Shown: positions 35,313-43,861, numbered from the stretch's first letter. The stretch is DNA of 64,000 nucleotides from Asanoa sp040654855 (GCF_040654855.1 NZ_JBFAIU010000002.1:22191-86190); one strand, 5' to 3'. Notes: a model not told the origin generated them from the sequence alone. Numbers and translations are program-made.

Positions 35313-36136
35313 TGACGGGAGGTTGCGTTCTCGTCCTGAAGGTTGCCGGGCTCCAGCGCACTCGGGCCCAGATGTGCCCCGCCGGACGCGTCGATCACCT
35401 GGCCGGTGATCCAGCGAGCCGCCGGCGAGGCCAGAAACGCGACCAGGTCCGCGACGTCCTCCGGCTCCCCGACCCGGCGCAGGGCCGAGAGCCCGGTCAC
35501 GGCCGCCCGAAACGCGGGCATCGCGTCGAACAACGCCGTATTCGCCTCGGTGGCCGTGGTTCCCGGCAGCACCGCGTTGACCGTGATGCCCCGCCGGCCC
35601 AGCTCCTGCGCCAGCGTGACACTCATCGTGTTGATCGCGCCCTTGGTCATCGCGTAGCCGAGCACGTCGGGCACTGCCATCCGGGTGACCACCGACGAGA
35701 TGTTGACGATTCGCCCGCCGTCCCGGAGCCGATCCAAGCCGCGCTGAATCACGAAGAAGGGTGCCTTGACATTGACCGCGAACAGCTCGTCGAAGTCAGC
35801 CGGCCGCGCGGCGCCCAGCGCGGGTGTGGCCCCGCCGATCGCCGCGTTGTTCACGAGCACGTCGATGCCGGGTGGCGCGCCGCGCTCGGCCAACGCGGCG
35901 TCCACGGCATTCCAGAGGTTCTCGGCGTCACCGGGGACGCCGAGCCGTCCCCCGACGGCGAAGGCCGCGCCACCGGTCCCGGTGATCTCCGCGACGGTGG
36001 CCTTGGCGGCCGCCTCGTCCCTGCCGTAGTGCACCGCGACCAGCCCCCCGTCCGCGGCGAGCCGCTTGGCGATCGCCCGCCCGAGGCCCCGGCTTGCCCC
36101 CGTGACGAGGCTGGTCGTTCCGGCCAGTGTTCCCAC
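35309..36136 (-). CDS. SDR-family oxidoreductase, copy 1
   Basis: 275 residues. Cofactor motif TGASRGLGRAIA near residue 13, VNNAAIG, active-site Ser in NISSVV and Tyr-X3-Lys in GYAMTKGAI; the C-terminus GQVIDASGGAHLGP is typical of FabG-like SDRs. The Asp/Glu after strand 2 is absent (HYGRDEAAAK instead), suggesting NADPH. GTG 36136 follows GAAGGAAAG. The last 18 residues extend past the normal end into relic DNA, so the natural stop may have been lost. It is divergent from the TetR gene at 36321, its likely regulator. Confidence 0.88.
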   Translation of the reverse strand: MGTLAGTTSLVTGASRGLGRAIAKRLAADGGLVAVHYGRDEAAAKATVAEITGTGGAAFAVGGRLGVPGDAENLWNAVDAALAERGAPPGIDVLVNNAAIGGATPALGAARPADFDELFAVNVKAPFFVIQRGLDRLRDGGRIVNISSVVTRMAVPDVLGYAMTKGAINTMSVTLAQELGRRGITVNAVLPGTTATEANTALFDAMPAFRAAVTGLSALRRVGEPEDVADLVAFLASPAARWITGQVIDASGGAHLGPSALEPGNLQDENATSRH

Positions 36137-36168
36137 AACTTTCCTTCTTTCACGGTTCGCGTCGGTAC

Positions 36169-36236
36169 GGACCAACGATGCGACCGTCGCGGGATGCCCG
36201 GCCATCAACTGAGTCATCGGCGTCCGGGGTTGGTCC
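36169..36236. promoter_or_regulatory. SDR/TetR divergent region with GGACCAAC...GTTGGTCC arms
   Basis: An 8-bp inverted pair, GGACCAAC (36169-36176) and GTTGGTCC (36229-36236), flanks the middle of the 184-bp divergent promoter. The arms are 52 bp apart, so they may be halves of separate sites. Confidence 0.3.
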
Positions 36237-36320
36237 ACTTGCTCGCGCGGGTGACGGGGCGGAGTTGGCCAACACGCGGGAAACGGGCAGGTGGCGGCCC
36301 GATCGTTACACTGGGTCACT

Positions 36321-36893
36321 ATGCGAATCGACGCCGAGGAGAACCGGGTGCGGATCATCGCCGCGGCCCGGGATCTGATCGCCGAGGCCGGCCCGGGGGT
36401 GCCGATGGCGCGAGTGGCGCGGCGGGCCGGGGTCGGCGTGGCGACGCTGTACCGGCGATTCCCCACGCGCGACGACCTGGTCGCGGAGACGTACGCGGAT
36501 CAGCACGCCGAGTGCGCCGCGTCGTGGCGGCAGGTGGTGCGGGACTCGGACCCGGCCCGGGCGTTGCGGGACACGATCCTGCGGCTGTGCGCGACCCAAG
36601 TGGTGGATCGCGGGTATACCGCGGCCATCCTCGGCGGGCGGGGGCTGGAAGACGAGCGGATGGAGTACGACCGGGCGCTGACGGTGCTGCTCGACCAGGC
36701 GAAGGCGGCGGGGTCGCTGCGGCCGGGGATCGGGGTTGGCGATCTGAGGCTGTTGCTGGCCGGGAACGCGGGAGTCATCGCGGCGGCGTGGCCGGCTGCT
36801 GCGACGGCCTCGCGCCGGTTCGTGGAGCACATGCTGCGCTCCTTCGAAGCGCCACGGGAGACGAGCCGACAGGGCACACCAACGCAGTGTTGA
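36321..36893 (+). CDS. TetR/AcrR-family regulator, copy 1
   Basis: 190 residues from ATG 36321 (MRIDAEENRVRIIAAARDLI). The HTH reads MARVARRAGVGVATLYRRFP, followed by the usual TRDDLVAETYADQ helix. The C-terminal ligand domain has several Ala/Leu helices. The alternative start at 36291 adds ten residues without homology. Divergent from SDR copy 1, which it probably represses in response to a small hydrophobic ligand. Confidence 0.88.
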   Translation: MRIDAEENRVRIIAAARDLIAEAGPGVPMARVARRAGVGVATLYRRFPTRDDLVAETYADQHAECAASWRQVVRDSDPARALRDTILRLCATQVVDRGYTAAILGGRGLEDERMEYDRALTVLLDQAKAAGSLRPGIGVGDLRLLLAGNAGVIAAAWPAAATASRRFVEHMLRSFEAPRETSRQGTPTQC

Positions 36894-36931
36894 CCGGCCG
36901 GGCGGCAGGCAACGGGCACGATGGCGGGATG

Positions 36932-37651
36932 TCACTGGCCCGGCTCCCAGCGGAACATCTTCGAGGCGAACGCGATCGCCACGACGACCCAGGCGAGTGT
37001 CGGAGCCAGCAACTGCAGCGAGTCGGTGAGTGGCACTCCACCGTTCCAGGTGTTCATGACCAGCTCGGTGGCCGATCCGCCGGGTAGCAGCCGCTTGACC
37101 AGGGTGAGGTTCTCGGTGCCGGTGATGCCGACCCAGCTGGCCACGGCGATGGTGCCCAGGCTCAGGGGCAGTGTGGTCACCTGGGCGTGCTCGGGAGAAC
37201 GCGTCACGCCGGCCGTCGCCATCGCCATCGCGAGCAGCATCGCGAATGTCGACGCGATCGCCACCGCGAGGAGCGGGACGTTGGCGGGCCTGTCGCCGAT
37301 CGCGGCGGACACGCCGAGGATCAGCACCACCTGGATGAGCGCGATCGCGCTGACCGGAAGCACGAGACCGGACAGGATGGCCGGATCGCGCGCCGCGGTG
37401 GACCGCAGTCGCTTGAGGAACAGGTTCTGTCGGCGGGAAGCCAGGGTGGTCACGGCGGTGGTGTAAAGGGCGAACGCGCCGATGGTGAAGACGATGACGG
37501 CTGCGACGTAGCCGAGACCGCCGGCCCCCTCGAAAGCGTCGCGGTAGTAGACGAAGAAGACGCTCGCCGCGACCGGCATGATGAGGTTGGTGATCAGCAC
37601 GGCCCGGTTGCGCAGGATCTGCACAAGCTCGCTTCGGGCGATGGAGAGCAT
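36932..37651 (-). CDS. ABC-2 type transporter permease
   Basis: 239 residues with six predicted helices, opening MLSIARSELVQILRNRAVLI, an ABC-2 permease start. Central hydrophobic stretches are GLVLPVSAIALIQVVLILGV and AIASTFAMLLAMAMATAGV. It pairs with the ATPase 20 bp upstream to form an exporter of drugs, lipids or peptides. It is smaller than the 250-270 residues typical of the family but complete. Convergent with TetR copy 1. Confidence 0.9.
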   Translation of the reverse strand: MLSIARSELVQILRNRAVLITNLIMPVAASVFFVYYRDAFEGAGGLGYVAAVIVFTIGAFALYTTAVTTLASRRQNLFLKRLRSTAARDPAILSGLVLPVSAIALIQVVLILGVSAAIGDRPANVPLLAVAIASTFAMLLAMAMATAGVTRSPEHAQVTTLPLSLGTIAVASWVGITGTENLTLVKRLLPGGSATELVMNTWNGGVPLTDSLQLLAPTLAWVVVAIAFASKMFRWEPGQ

Positions 37652-37671
37652 GGGGATTCCTCTTTGGATGG

Positions 37672-38571
37672 TCAGGCCGGGACCGGATCGGTCTCGATGG
37701 CGCGGAAGACGTCGTCGAGCCGGGTGGGTGCCGCGGACAGCCCGTGCAACTCGACCCGGTGGGCAGCTGCCCAGTCGAGCAGTTGCTTGAGGTCGGTCTG
37801 CAGTTCGAAGGTCTCGACGAGGTACGACTCGTCGGACAGCGCGGCGGCACGCACCGGCGGCGCCGGGGCGTTTCGCGGGAGCGAGAACCGGATGGCGGCC
37901 GGCAGCGTCCGGGTCAGCTCCGCCACGGTTCCCTGTGCGCGGAAAGAACCACGGTGCATCAGTCCGATGCGGTCGGCGTACTGCTGCGCCTCCTCCAGGT
38001 AGTGGGTCGTCAGCACGATGGTGGAGCCGTCTTCACGGAGCTGTTCGACGGCGGCCCAGAGGGCGTCGCGGGACTGGATGTCGAGCCCCGTCGTGGGCTC
38101 GTCCAGAAAGATCAGCTCGGGTCGTCCGTAGACGGCGGTGGCGAAGTCGAGTCGCCGCTTCTGGCCACCGGAGAGCTGCGACACCCGGTTGCCGGCCTTG
38201 CCGGTGAGATCGACGATGCCCAACACGCGGTCGACCGAGTCTGACCGCCCACTGAGCCGACCGATCAGCCGGACGGTCTCCGAGACGGTGAGGTCGGGTG
38301 CGAAGCCGCTCTCCTGGAGCATTATCCCCATCCGGGGTCGCACCGCGGGCCGGTCCGTCGGGCTGTTGCCGAACACCCGCACGGTTCCCGACGACGCGTG
38401 ACGGTGTCCTTCGATGATCTCCAGGGTCGAGGTCTTGCCCGCCCCGTTGGTGCCGAGAAGCGCGTAGAGCTCGCCGCGCTCGACCACAAAGGACAGATCT
38501 TTCACCGCCTGGAGTTCGCCGTACGCGAGATTGAGCCGATCGACCTCGATGACGGGAGATGTACGTGACAT
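37672..38571 (-). CDS. ABC transporter ATP-binding protein (DrrA/CcmA-like)
   Basis: 299 residues. Walker A is LGTNGAGKTS, the Q-loop is IMLQESGF, the signature is QLSGGQKRRLDFA, Walker B is LIFLDEPTTGLD, and the switch His is in LTTHYLEEAQ. The C-terminal extension of about 80 residues is usual in DrrA-type exporters. ATG 38571 follows GGGAG; the preceding stop is 14 bp upstream, giving coupling with the 42-codon ORF. It works with the ABC-2 permease. Confidence 0.92.
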   Translation of the reverse strand: MSRTSPVIEVDRLNLAYGELQAVKDLSFVVERGELYALLGTNGAGKTSTLEIIEGHRHASSGTVRVFGNSPTDRPAVRPRMGIMLQESGFAPDLTVSETVRLIGRLSGRSDSVDRVLGIVDLTGKAGNRVSQLSGGQKRRLDFATAVYGRPELIFLDEPTTGLDIQSRDALWAAVEQLREDGSTIVLTTHYLEEAQQYADRIGLMHRGSFRAQGTVAELTRTLPAAIRFSLPRNAPAPPVRAAALSDESYLVETFELQTDLKQLLDWAAAHRVELHGLSAAPTRLDDVFRAIETDPVPA

Positions 38572-38585
38572 GCCGGCGCGCTCCC

Positions 38586-38714
38586 TTACCTCGGATCCGG
38601 TCGGCACACGATTCGCAGCTGCCGCGAGCCGTCCGTGGGGCGGACCGCGTCGCCCTGGGCGAGCAGCCAGGCCAGGACGACGAGGTCGAGGTCGCCGAGC
38701 GATGTGGTCCTCAT
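38586..38714 (-). CDS. 42-residue ORF leading the ABC exporter operon
   Basis: Starts ATG 38714 with AAAGGA 9 bases upstream and stops at 38586, 14 bp before the ATPase start. The peptide is MRTTSLGDLDLVVLAWLLAQ followed by a polar, Arg-rich end with one Cys. It has one possible amphipathic helix and no known family. It could be a leader or coupling ORF for the exporter, a small regulator, or the peptide cargo. Evidence is the ribosome site and operon position only. Confidence 0.45.
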   Translation of the reverse strand: MRTTSLGDLDLVVLAWLLAQGDAVRPTDGSRQLRIVCRPDPR

Positions 38715-38808
38715 GTCCGCTGATTCCTTTCCCCGTGGTCGCAGCTCCGCCGAATCAACACCGTGTTCTCGGCACAGGGTCAAGGACTGTTCGCCGGATC
38801 ACGGTGCC

Positions 38809-39495
38809 TTACCAGCCCAGGTGCCCGAACTCGTCCTGGAAGGTTCCGGTCGGGCCGTCGGCGCCGAGCGTGGCCAGGCGGACGACGGTCCTGGCGCTTT
38901 CCACCGGTGACCGTCCGATGCCGTAGGCGGCGGTCATGTCGGTGGCGGCGGTGCCGGGCTCGATGGCGTTGAACTTGATGCCCGGCTGGGATTTGGCGTA
39001 CTGGACGGTGAGCATGGTGGCGGCCGACTTGGAAGCGGCGTAGAGCGCGAGCGGCATGCCGGACTCCGGCCGCTCCGGGTTGGTGACCGCCCAGAAGGAC
39101 CCCATGCTGCTCGACACGGTGACCACCGTGGGGTTCGAGGACTTCCGCAGCAGGGGCAGCGCCGCCTCGGTGACGCGGACGATCCCGACGGCGTTGGTGT
39201 CGAAGGCCCGCAAGGCGCCTGGTCCGTCGACGACTCCGTCGGCGAGGATGCCGGCGTTGTGCACGAGCACGTCGAGCCGCCCTTCGACCGTGTCGATGGT
39301 CGCCAGCGCGTCGCTCACCGACGCGTCGTCGGTCACGTCGAGCTGCACGAACCGTGCGCCCAGCGCCGCCGCGGCCTGCTCGCCGCGCTCGACGTCACGG
39401 GCGCCGACATAGACGGTGTGGCCGGCCTCGATGAGCTGCTTGGCGGTCTCGAAACCGATGCCCTTGTTCGCGCCGGTGATCAGCGTGATGGTCAT
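38809..39495 (-). CDS. SDR-family oxidoreductase, copy 2
   Basis: 228 residues, classical SDR. TGANKGIGFETAKQLIEAGH is the cofactor loop and GARDVERG follows strand 2, suiting NADP. VHNAGI is the structural motif, Ser lies in VTVSSSMGSF, and Tyr-X3-Lys is YAASKSAA. These resemble carbonyl-reductase-like proteins of actinobacteria. GAGGAAGCGC precedes ATG 39495. It is divergent from TetR copy 2, with three matching palindromes between them. Confidence 0.9.
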   Translation of the reverse strand: MTITLITGANKGIGFETAKQLIEAGHTVYVGARDVERGEQAAAALGARFVQLDVTDDASVSDALATIDTVEGRLDVLVHNAGILADGVVDGPGALRAFDTNAVGIVRVTEAALPLLRKSSNPTVVTVSSSMGSFWAVTNPERPESGMPLALYAASKSAATMLTVQYAKSQPGIKFNAIEPGTAATDMTAAYGIGRSPVESARTVVRLATLGADGPTGTFQDEFGHLGW

Positions 39496-39529
39496 GCGCT
39501 TCCTCCTCGATGTGCGGCACCGCGTTTTG

Positions 39530-39541
39530 TACCGCTCGGTT
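39530..39541. promoter_or_regulatory. TetR operator, copy a (imperfect)
   Basis: TACCGCTCGGTT, matching the palindrome TACCG-NN-CGGTA at 11 of 12 positions (NN free). It lies 35-46 bp upstream of the SDR start. Confidence 0.75.
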
Positions 39542-39565
39542 CGAGCGCAACCCTAGCAAGTTCTG

Positions 39566-39577
39566 TACCGCTCGGTA
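39566..39577. promoter_or_regulatory. TetR operator, copy b
   Basis: TACCGCTCGGTA, a perfect TACCG-NN-CGGTA palindrome preceded by TTCTG. Centred 36 bp from copy a. Confidence 0.85.
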
Positions 39578-39598
39578 GGAGACCTGGATCACGATTTG

Positions 39599-39610
39599 TA
39601 CCGAGCGGTA
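39599..39610. promoter_or_regulatory. TetR operator, copy c
   Basis: TACCGAGCGGTA, the exact reverse complement of copy b. It is 33 bp from copy b and 11 bp before the TetR start, a position that would autorepress the regulator. Confidence 0.85.
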
Positions 39611-39620
39611 GGCTAGGGCG

Positions 39621-40235
39621 ATGACTGGGACCACGACCACCGGACGACCGCGGGCCTTCGACGAGGAGACGGTCCTCGACCGCGCCACGGAGGTCTTCTG
39701 GCGGCACGGCTACGAGGGTGCGTCGTTGAGCACCCTCACCGACGCGATGGGCATCAACCGGCCGAGCCTGTACGCCGCCTTCGGTAGCAAGGAGCAGTTG
39801 TTCCAGCGCGCCTTCGCCCGCTACCACGCGGCCCAGGTGGCGAGGGCTCGCGCCGCACTCGCACAACCCACCGCGTACGCCGCCGTCGAAGCATTCCTGC
39901 GCTCCAGCGCCGACGGTCTCACCGCCGCCGATCACCCGGCGGGTTGCCTCTCCGTCCAGGGAGGCCTGGCCTGCTCGCCCGAGAACGGCCGGATCTCCGA
40001 GATCCTTGCCACCGGACGGGCCGCCACCGAAGACGCCCTCAACGAACGGCTGTCCCGCGCGGCCGAGGAGGGCGACCTCCCGGACGGCATGGATGCCCGG
40101 GCGCTGGCCCGATTCGTGATGGCGCTCAGCGAAGGCCACGCCGTCCACGCCGCGGCCGGCGCCAGCCGTGAAGACCTCCAGGCCTCCGTCGACATCGCCA
40201 TGCGAACGCTCACCAGCGTTCGTCCCCGCGACTGA
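39621..40235 (+). CDS. TetR/AcrR-family regulator, copy 2
   Basis: 204 residues. GRPRAFDEETVLDRATEVFW leads into the HTH LSTLTDAMGINRPSLYAAFG, then SKEQLFQRAFARY; the C-terminal domain includes HPAGCLSVQGGLACS, as in TetR_C_16-type regulators of reductases. The three palindromes in the 125-bp divergent region are its probable binding sites. It therefore controls itself and SDR copy 2, most likely induced by a reactive carbonyl or dye-like compound (inference). Confidence 0.93.
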   Translation: MTGTTTTGRPRAFDEETVLDRATEVFWRHGYEGASLSTLTDAMGINRPSLYAAFGSKEQLFQRAFARYHAAQVARARAALAQPTAYAAVEAFLRSSADGLTAADHPAGCLSVQGGLACSPENGRISEILATGRAATEDALNERLSRAAEEGDLPDGMDARALARFVMALSEGHAVHAAAGASREDLQASVDIAMRTLTSVRPRD

Positions 40236-40308
40236 CGATGCCGGGGTTCGCGGGCTCGCAGAAGGGTCGCGACGGCGGATCGGACGCGGCCCAGGCAGTC
40301 ACCCGAAG

Positions 40309-40971
40309 TCAGTCCGACGGCGCCTTCGGCCGCCCGCGGTATGCCTGCACGCTGGTCGGGAAGGTCCACCCGAAGCGAACGGCGGCCAGACGCACGGACG
40401 TGGTCACGGCCACGCAGGTCAGACCCGCGATCACGGTCGGGGTGCCGAGTTCGGCAAGCAGGATGAGTGTCCCAGCGCCGGCACCGGCGGCCACGGCGTA
40501 GAGCGTGCCGACGTGGAGGAAGGAGACCGGCAGGTTCAGGATGACGTCGCGCAGCATTCCACCCCCGATGGCTGCGATGACGCCGACGACCAGCGCCCCG
40601 GCCGCCCCGACGCCGAGCGACAGCGCCTTCGAGGCCCCGATCGCGCCGAACAGGCCCATGACGACCGCGTCGAGCACGGTGATCAGCCGGCCCGCTCGAC
40701 CGAGCGCGGGGTGCAGCATCATGCCGAGGACGGCTGCGGCGCCGGCCACCAGCAGATACCAGTTCTTCCAGATCACGACCGGCGGCTGATCGAGCACCGT
40801 GTCGCGGAGCAGGCTTCCGCCGACGGAGACGGCGAGCCCGATCACGACGACGCCGAGCACGTCGATGCGGCGATGTCTTTCTCCTGCCGCGAACAGGGCG
40901 CCCTGCAGGCCGCCGAGACCTGCGGCGACAAGCTCGATCCACAGTGCCACCTGAAACGGCGTGCTCGACAT
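40309..40971 (-). CDS. UPF0126/TRIC-like membrane protein
   Basis: 220 residues with seven hydrophobic helices arranged as two similar halves. Each half has the signature GG-x-LRD: SVGGSLLRDTVLDQPP and AIGGGMLRDVILNLPVSFL. The family (YadS/YicG) is structurally related to trimeric cation channels, and some members carry glycine. ATG 40971 starts MSSTPFQVALWIELVAAG. It is convergent with TetR copy 2 and reads away from the hydrolase at 41040. Confidence 0.9.
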   Translation of the reverse strand: MSSTPFQVALWIELVAAGLGGLQGALFAAGERHRRIDVLGVVVIGLAVSVGGSLLRDTVLDQPPVVIWKNWYLLVAGAAAVLGMMLHPALGRAGRLITVLDAVVMGLFGAIGASKALSLGVGAAGALVVGVIAAIGGGMLRDVILNLPVSFLHVGTLYAVAAGAGAGTLILLAELGTPTVIAGLTCVAVTTSVRLAAVRFGWTFPTSVQAYRGRPKAPSD

Positions 40972-41039
40972 GCGGTCACACTCCGGGGGCGTTCGGGGCC
41001 GGCTCACCGGACGCGCACGAGCCGGCCCAGGGACGTGGT

Positions 41040-41735
41040 TCAGCGCGCGGTGGCCGCGGCGGTCGCGATGACGTCGGCGACCACGCCGGACTGCGTCACG
41101 TACACGGCGTGGCTGGCCGGAACGTTGGTGACCCGCGCGCCGATGCGCTTGGCCATGTACTGCAGCATCGCCTGGTCGAACGCCTTGTCCTCCGTCGCGA
41201 TGACGGCCCAGCTCGGCTTGTCTCGCCAGGCGGCGTTCTTCACCGGCGCCGCGAACACCGCCATGTTGATGGGCACCTGCGCGTCGCGGAGGAAGGCCGC
41301 GTCGGCGTCGCTGGCGTCCGCGGCGAACCCAGCCTTGAACGTGTCGTGGTTGAGGAAGCCATATCCGTCCTCGACGTCGATGACGAAGTCGGGCGTCGGA
41401 GCGAATCCCTCGTACTGCTGGGCGGTGGTCTCGCCGGCGTCCGGCGCCAGCGCCGACACGTACACCAGTCCGGCGACCTTGGGGTGAACGCCGGCCTCGG
41501 TGATGACCGTGCCGCCCCAGGAGTGGCCCACTAGAATCGTCGGGCCGTCCTGCAGGTCGAGCACTCTCGTGGTCGCCGCGACGTCGTCCTCCAGCGAGGT
41601 GAGCGGGTTCTGCACGATCGTGACCCGGTAGCCGCGGGCCGTCAGGTTGTCGTACACGCCGCGCCAGCCCGAACCGTCGGCGAACGCGCCGTGCACCAAC
41701 ACGACGTTCTTGATCTCCTGACCAGTGGTGCTCAT
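41040..41735 (-). CDS. Alpha/beta hydrolase (esterase-like)
   Basis: 231 residues. VVLVHGAFADGSGWRGVYD is the oxyanion region, the nucleophile Ser is in LVGHSWGGTVITEAG, and the His is in VPASHAVYVTQ. It resembles the small hydrolase family of stress-induced esterases often regulated by MarR/TetR proteins. ATG 41735 (MSTTGQEIKN) is preferred over the longer frame. A perfect 16-bp palindrome lies 78 bp upstream, so it is probably repressed by an unlinked regulator. Confidence 0.9.
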   Translation of the reverse strand: MSTTGQEIKNVVLVHGAFADGSGWRGVYDNLTARGYRVTIVQNPLTSLEDDVAATTRVLDLQDGPTILVGHSWGGTVITEAGVHPKVAGLVYVSALAPDAGETTAQQYEGFAPTPDFVIDVEDGYGFLNHDTFKAGFAADASDADAAFLRDAQVPINMAVFAAPVKNAAWRDKPSWAVIATEDKAFDQAMLQYMAKRIGARVTNVPASHAVYVTQSGVVADVIATAAATAR

Positions 41736-41812
41736 GAGGCTCGTCCTTCCGTCAGCCGCTCCGGGCGGGTGGTCGGGGCGGATCTTGAGAGTTGGCAGTC
41801 GCCGCCTCCGAC

Positions 41813-41828
41813 GTGCAATATATTGCAC
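41813..41828. promoter_or_regulatory. 16-bp perfect palindrome
   Basis: GTGCAATATATTGCAC, AT-rich in a GC-rich setting, midway between the divergent hydrolase and the ATPase relic. Size and symmetry suit a MarR- or PadR-type dimer. Confidence 0.75.
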
Positions 41829-41866
41829 ATCGCACGTCGCATCAAGAGTTCGAGGAGGCTGGGCAC

Positions 41867-42372
41867 GTGACCCCGGTTGGACGTCGGCGCGAACTGGCTG
41901 CCGTGCAGGAGCTGCTCGACCGGGCCGAGCGCGGCAATGGGGGGCTTCTGGTGCTGACGTGGCCGGCCGGAGCCGGGAAGACGACGCTCACCGATGCCGC
42001 CGCGGCGTCGGCCCATCGGCGGAAGCTGACCGCGTTCCGGGCCTCGGGGGTGGGCACGGACACGGGCCGGCTGATGTGGAACCAGCTGTTGCGCGACGTC
42101 GGTGCGGCGCAGTTGCCGGACGAACCCACCGCCGCGGATCTGGACCGGGCCGCACGAGACCTCGCCGCGGGCACTGGCCGGGTGCTGCTGATCGAGGATG
42201 TCGACCGGTCGGGTGGCTGGGCCGTGCAGCTGCTCGCCCGGCTGGCGTCCCGACTCGCCACGGCACCGACCGCCGTCCTGGTGACCTCCGGCGTTCCGCT
42301 CGGTCTGACACCGGAGCTGCACCTGGGCGGGCTGTCGGAGACGGACCTCGCGGGCCTGCACGAAGCACCGCT
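41867..42372 (+). pseudogene. N-terminal AAA-ATPase fragment of a LuxR (LAL)-type regulator
   Basis: GTG 41867 has AGGAGG 8 bases upstream. The frame reads TPVGRRRELAAVQELLDRAE, then Walker A WPAGAGKTTL and Walker B LLIEDVDRSGGWA, as in the AAA_16 domain of large LAL-type regulators (about 900 residues). At about 42370 homology stops and an unrelated metallopeptidase fragment begins in a different frame, although this frame stays open to 42520. The sensor and LuxR HTH parts are absent. It could still be expressed as a 218-residue chimera. Confidence 0.6.
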
Positions 42373-42948
42373 GCATCGTCTACCTCGCCGGCCTAACGGA
42401 ATGGCAGAAGTGGTTCGGAGGCGACCTCGAGGACTGGGTGGTCGGCGATGCCATACCGGCCACGGAGAGACGATCCGACATCGTGCTCCGCCTCGACGCG
42501 ATCGCCGGCGGCGACGCTGAAGCACGAGAAGGGACACGTCGCGACGCTCGCCGGCCGCGACGACAACCAGTTCCAGGGCGCGATCTGGTGGGCCACCGAG
42601 GGCATCGCCGAACACATCGAGTGGGGACGGCCGCGGCAACGCCGCCTACGGCGGGCGGCAGGCGGTGCGGCGTTACCTGCGCGAGAAACACTTCGCAGGG
42701 GACCCGGCGATGGTCACGCCGAATGACGATGCGACCGACTGGGAGATCGACGGCGCCTATGGCATCGGCTTCTACTACATCCGCTGCATCGCCGACCGGT
42801 ACGGCCACAAGAAAATGCTGTCGTTCAGCGAGGCGCTGCTGCGCGACAAGAAACCCGCGGCGCTCGCGGCGGTCGACACCCTGGGCGGCAGCTGGCCCGA
42901 CATCTCGAAGCGCTGCCTGGCATACCCGGAAGGCGGTGGGCGCCTAGG
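42369..42948 (+). pseudogene. Gluzincin-type metallopeptidase fragment (peptidase MA-like), frameshifted
   Basis: Three frames reassemble one protein: IVYLAGLTEWQKWFGGDLED (42380s), then LKHEKGHVATLAGRDDNQFQ with the zinc motif HEKGH and the helper segment WWATEGIAEHIEWG, then AVRRYLREKHFAGDPAM and IDGAYGIGFYYIRCIADRYG ending near CLAYPEG. This order is that of the peptidase-MA-like family. The N-terminus is missing and two frameshifts lie near 42515 and 42630. Loss of function is nearly certain. Confidence 0.65.
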
Positions 42949-43021
42949 AGCCCGTCAGGTCGATGAGACAGATCCTGGTGCCGTTGCTGCCGGCGCCGAA
43001 GCGGCCGGGTCGACCGTCGCC

Positions 43022-43168
43022 ATGGAGCAGGCGGCGGTTGATTGACGCGATCCGGTAACGGATCCGGGTGGGCGCCCCGTGGCGGGACGTGCCACCGCAG
43101 TACGGATCCTGGTCGGCGGTGTATGCCCTGTTCCGCATGTGGCAGCGCGATGACCGTGCGTGGACAAG
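43022..43168 (+). mobile_element. IS5-family transposase fragment
   Basis: RRLIDAIR, an in-frame TAA, then RIRVGAPWRDVPPQYGSWSA and VYALFRMWQRDDRAW: the DUF4096 N-terminal domain of IS5-group transposases. A stop interrupts it and the DDE domain is absent. Confidence 0.65.
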
Positions 43169-43264
43169 TCGACTCAAAGGCACGAAGCCAATCAGACCAA
43201 TGTCACACGCACGGCCACCAGACCACAGCCCGGCACAGTCAGGGTGCGAGAGCGATCCTCACGG

Positions 43265-43861
43265 TCAGCCCAGGATCGCTCGGATGACGGCGGCTTTCCC
43301 GTCCAGTTCCAGCAGGTGTACGACGTACCCTCCCGGCTCGGGCTCGGCTCTGGGCCGGTCGCATCCGACTCGCCCGCCGCCGTCGGCGTGTACCTCCACA
43401 GTGCACCCGGGCCCTGCCATGAAGCCGCCACCGCCGCCCATGCTATTGGGCTTGATCAGTCGCACGCTGACACCGCCATCCTCCACGTAGGCCGACACCT
43501 TCCACCTGCTTAGGGAGAACTCGACCGAACCGGAGAAGGACACTTGGCAGTCGCCGTCGGCACAGCCCGGGTACTTGGTGCCGCCTCCGCTCGGCGCCTC
43601 CGTCTTCTGTGGCGCTCTGGGCTTCTGTGCCACTTTGGGCTTCTGCGCCGCCTCCGCCTTCCGCGACTCGTCCACGGTGGGGGAGGAGGATGCGGAAGGG
43701 GAAGCAGCACGGGAGGTGGTCGCGGTAGCGGCGGTGTCAGGATTCGACCACGTGGCATCGGCGGATGATTCCGCTTTGGAGCCGCAGCCGGCCAAGGCCG
43801 AGACCAGCAGTAGCGCCCCGATCGCTGTGCGTTTTGTGAAGGAAGGTCGGCAATGTTGCAT
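43265..43861 (-). CDS. Lipoprotein with low-complexity linker
   Basis: 198 residues. The signal peptide ends in the lipobox SALAGC (Cys26). Residues 30-90 are Ala/Ser/Thr-rich with repeats of the type QKPKVAQKPRAPQKTEAP. The C-terminal 100 residues form a small beta-like domain with Cys pair YPGCADGDC and GPGCTVEV...VGCDRP, likely two disulfides. Exported and lipid-anchored; function unknown. It stands alone, with unremarkable intergenic DNA on both sides. Confidence 0.75.
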   Translation of the reverse strand: MQHCRPSFTKRTAIGALLLVSALAGCGSKAESSADATWSNPDTAATATTSRAASPSASSSPTVDESRKAEAAQKPKVAQKPRAPQKTEAPSGGGTKYPGCADGDCQVSFSGSVEFSLSRWKVSAYVEDGGVSVRLIKPNSMGGGGGFMAGPGCTVEVHADGGGRVGCDRPRAEPEPGGYVVHLLELDGKAAVIRAILG

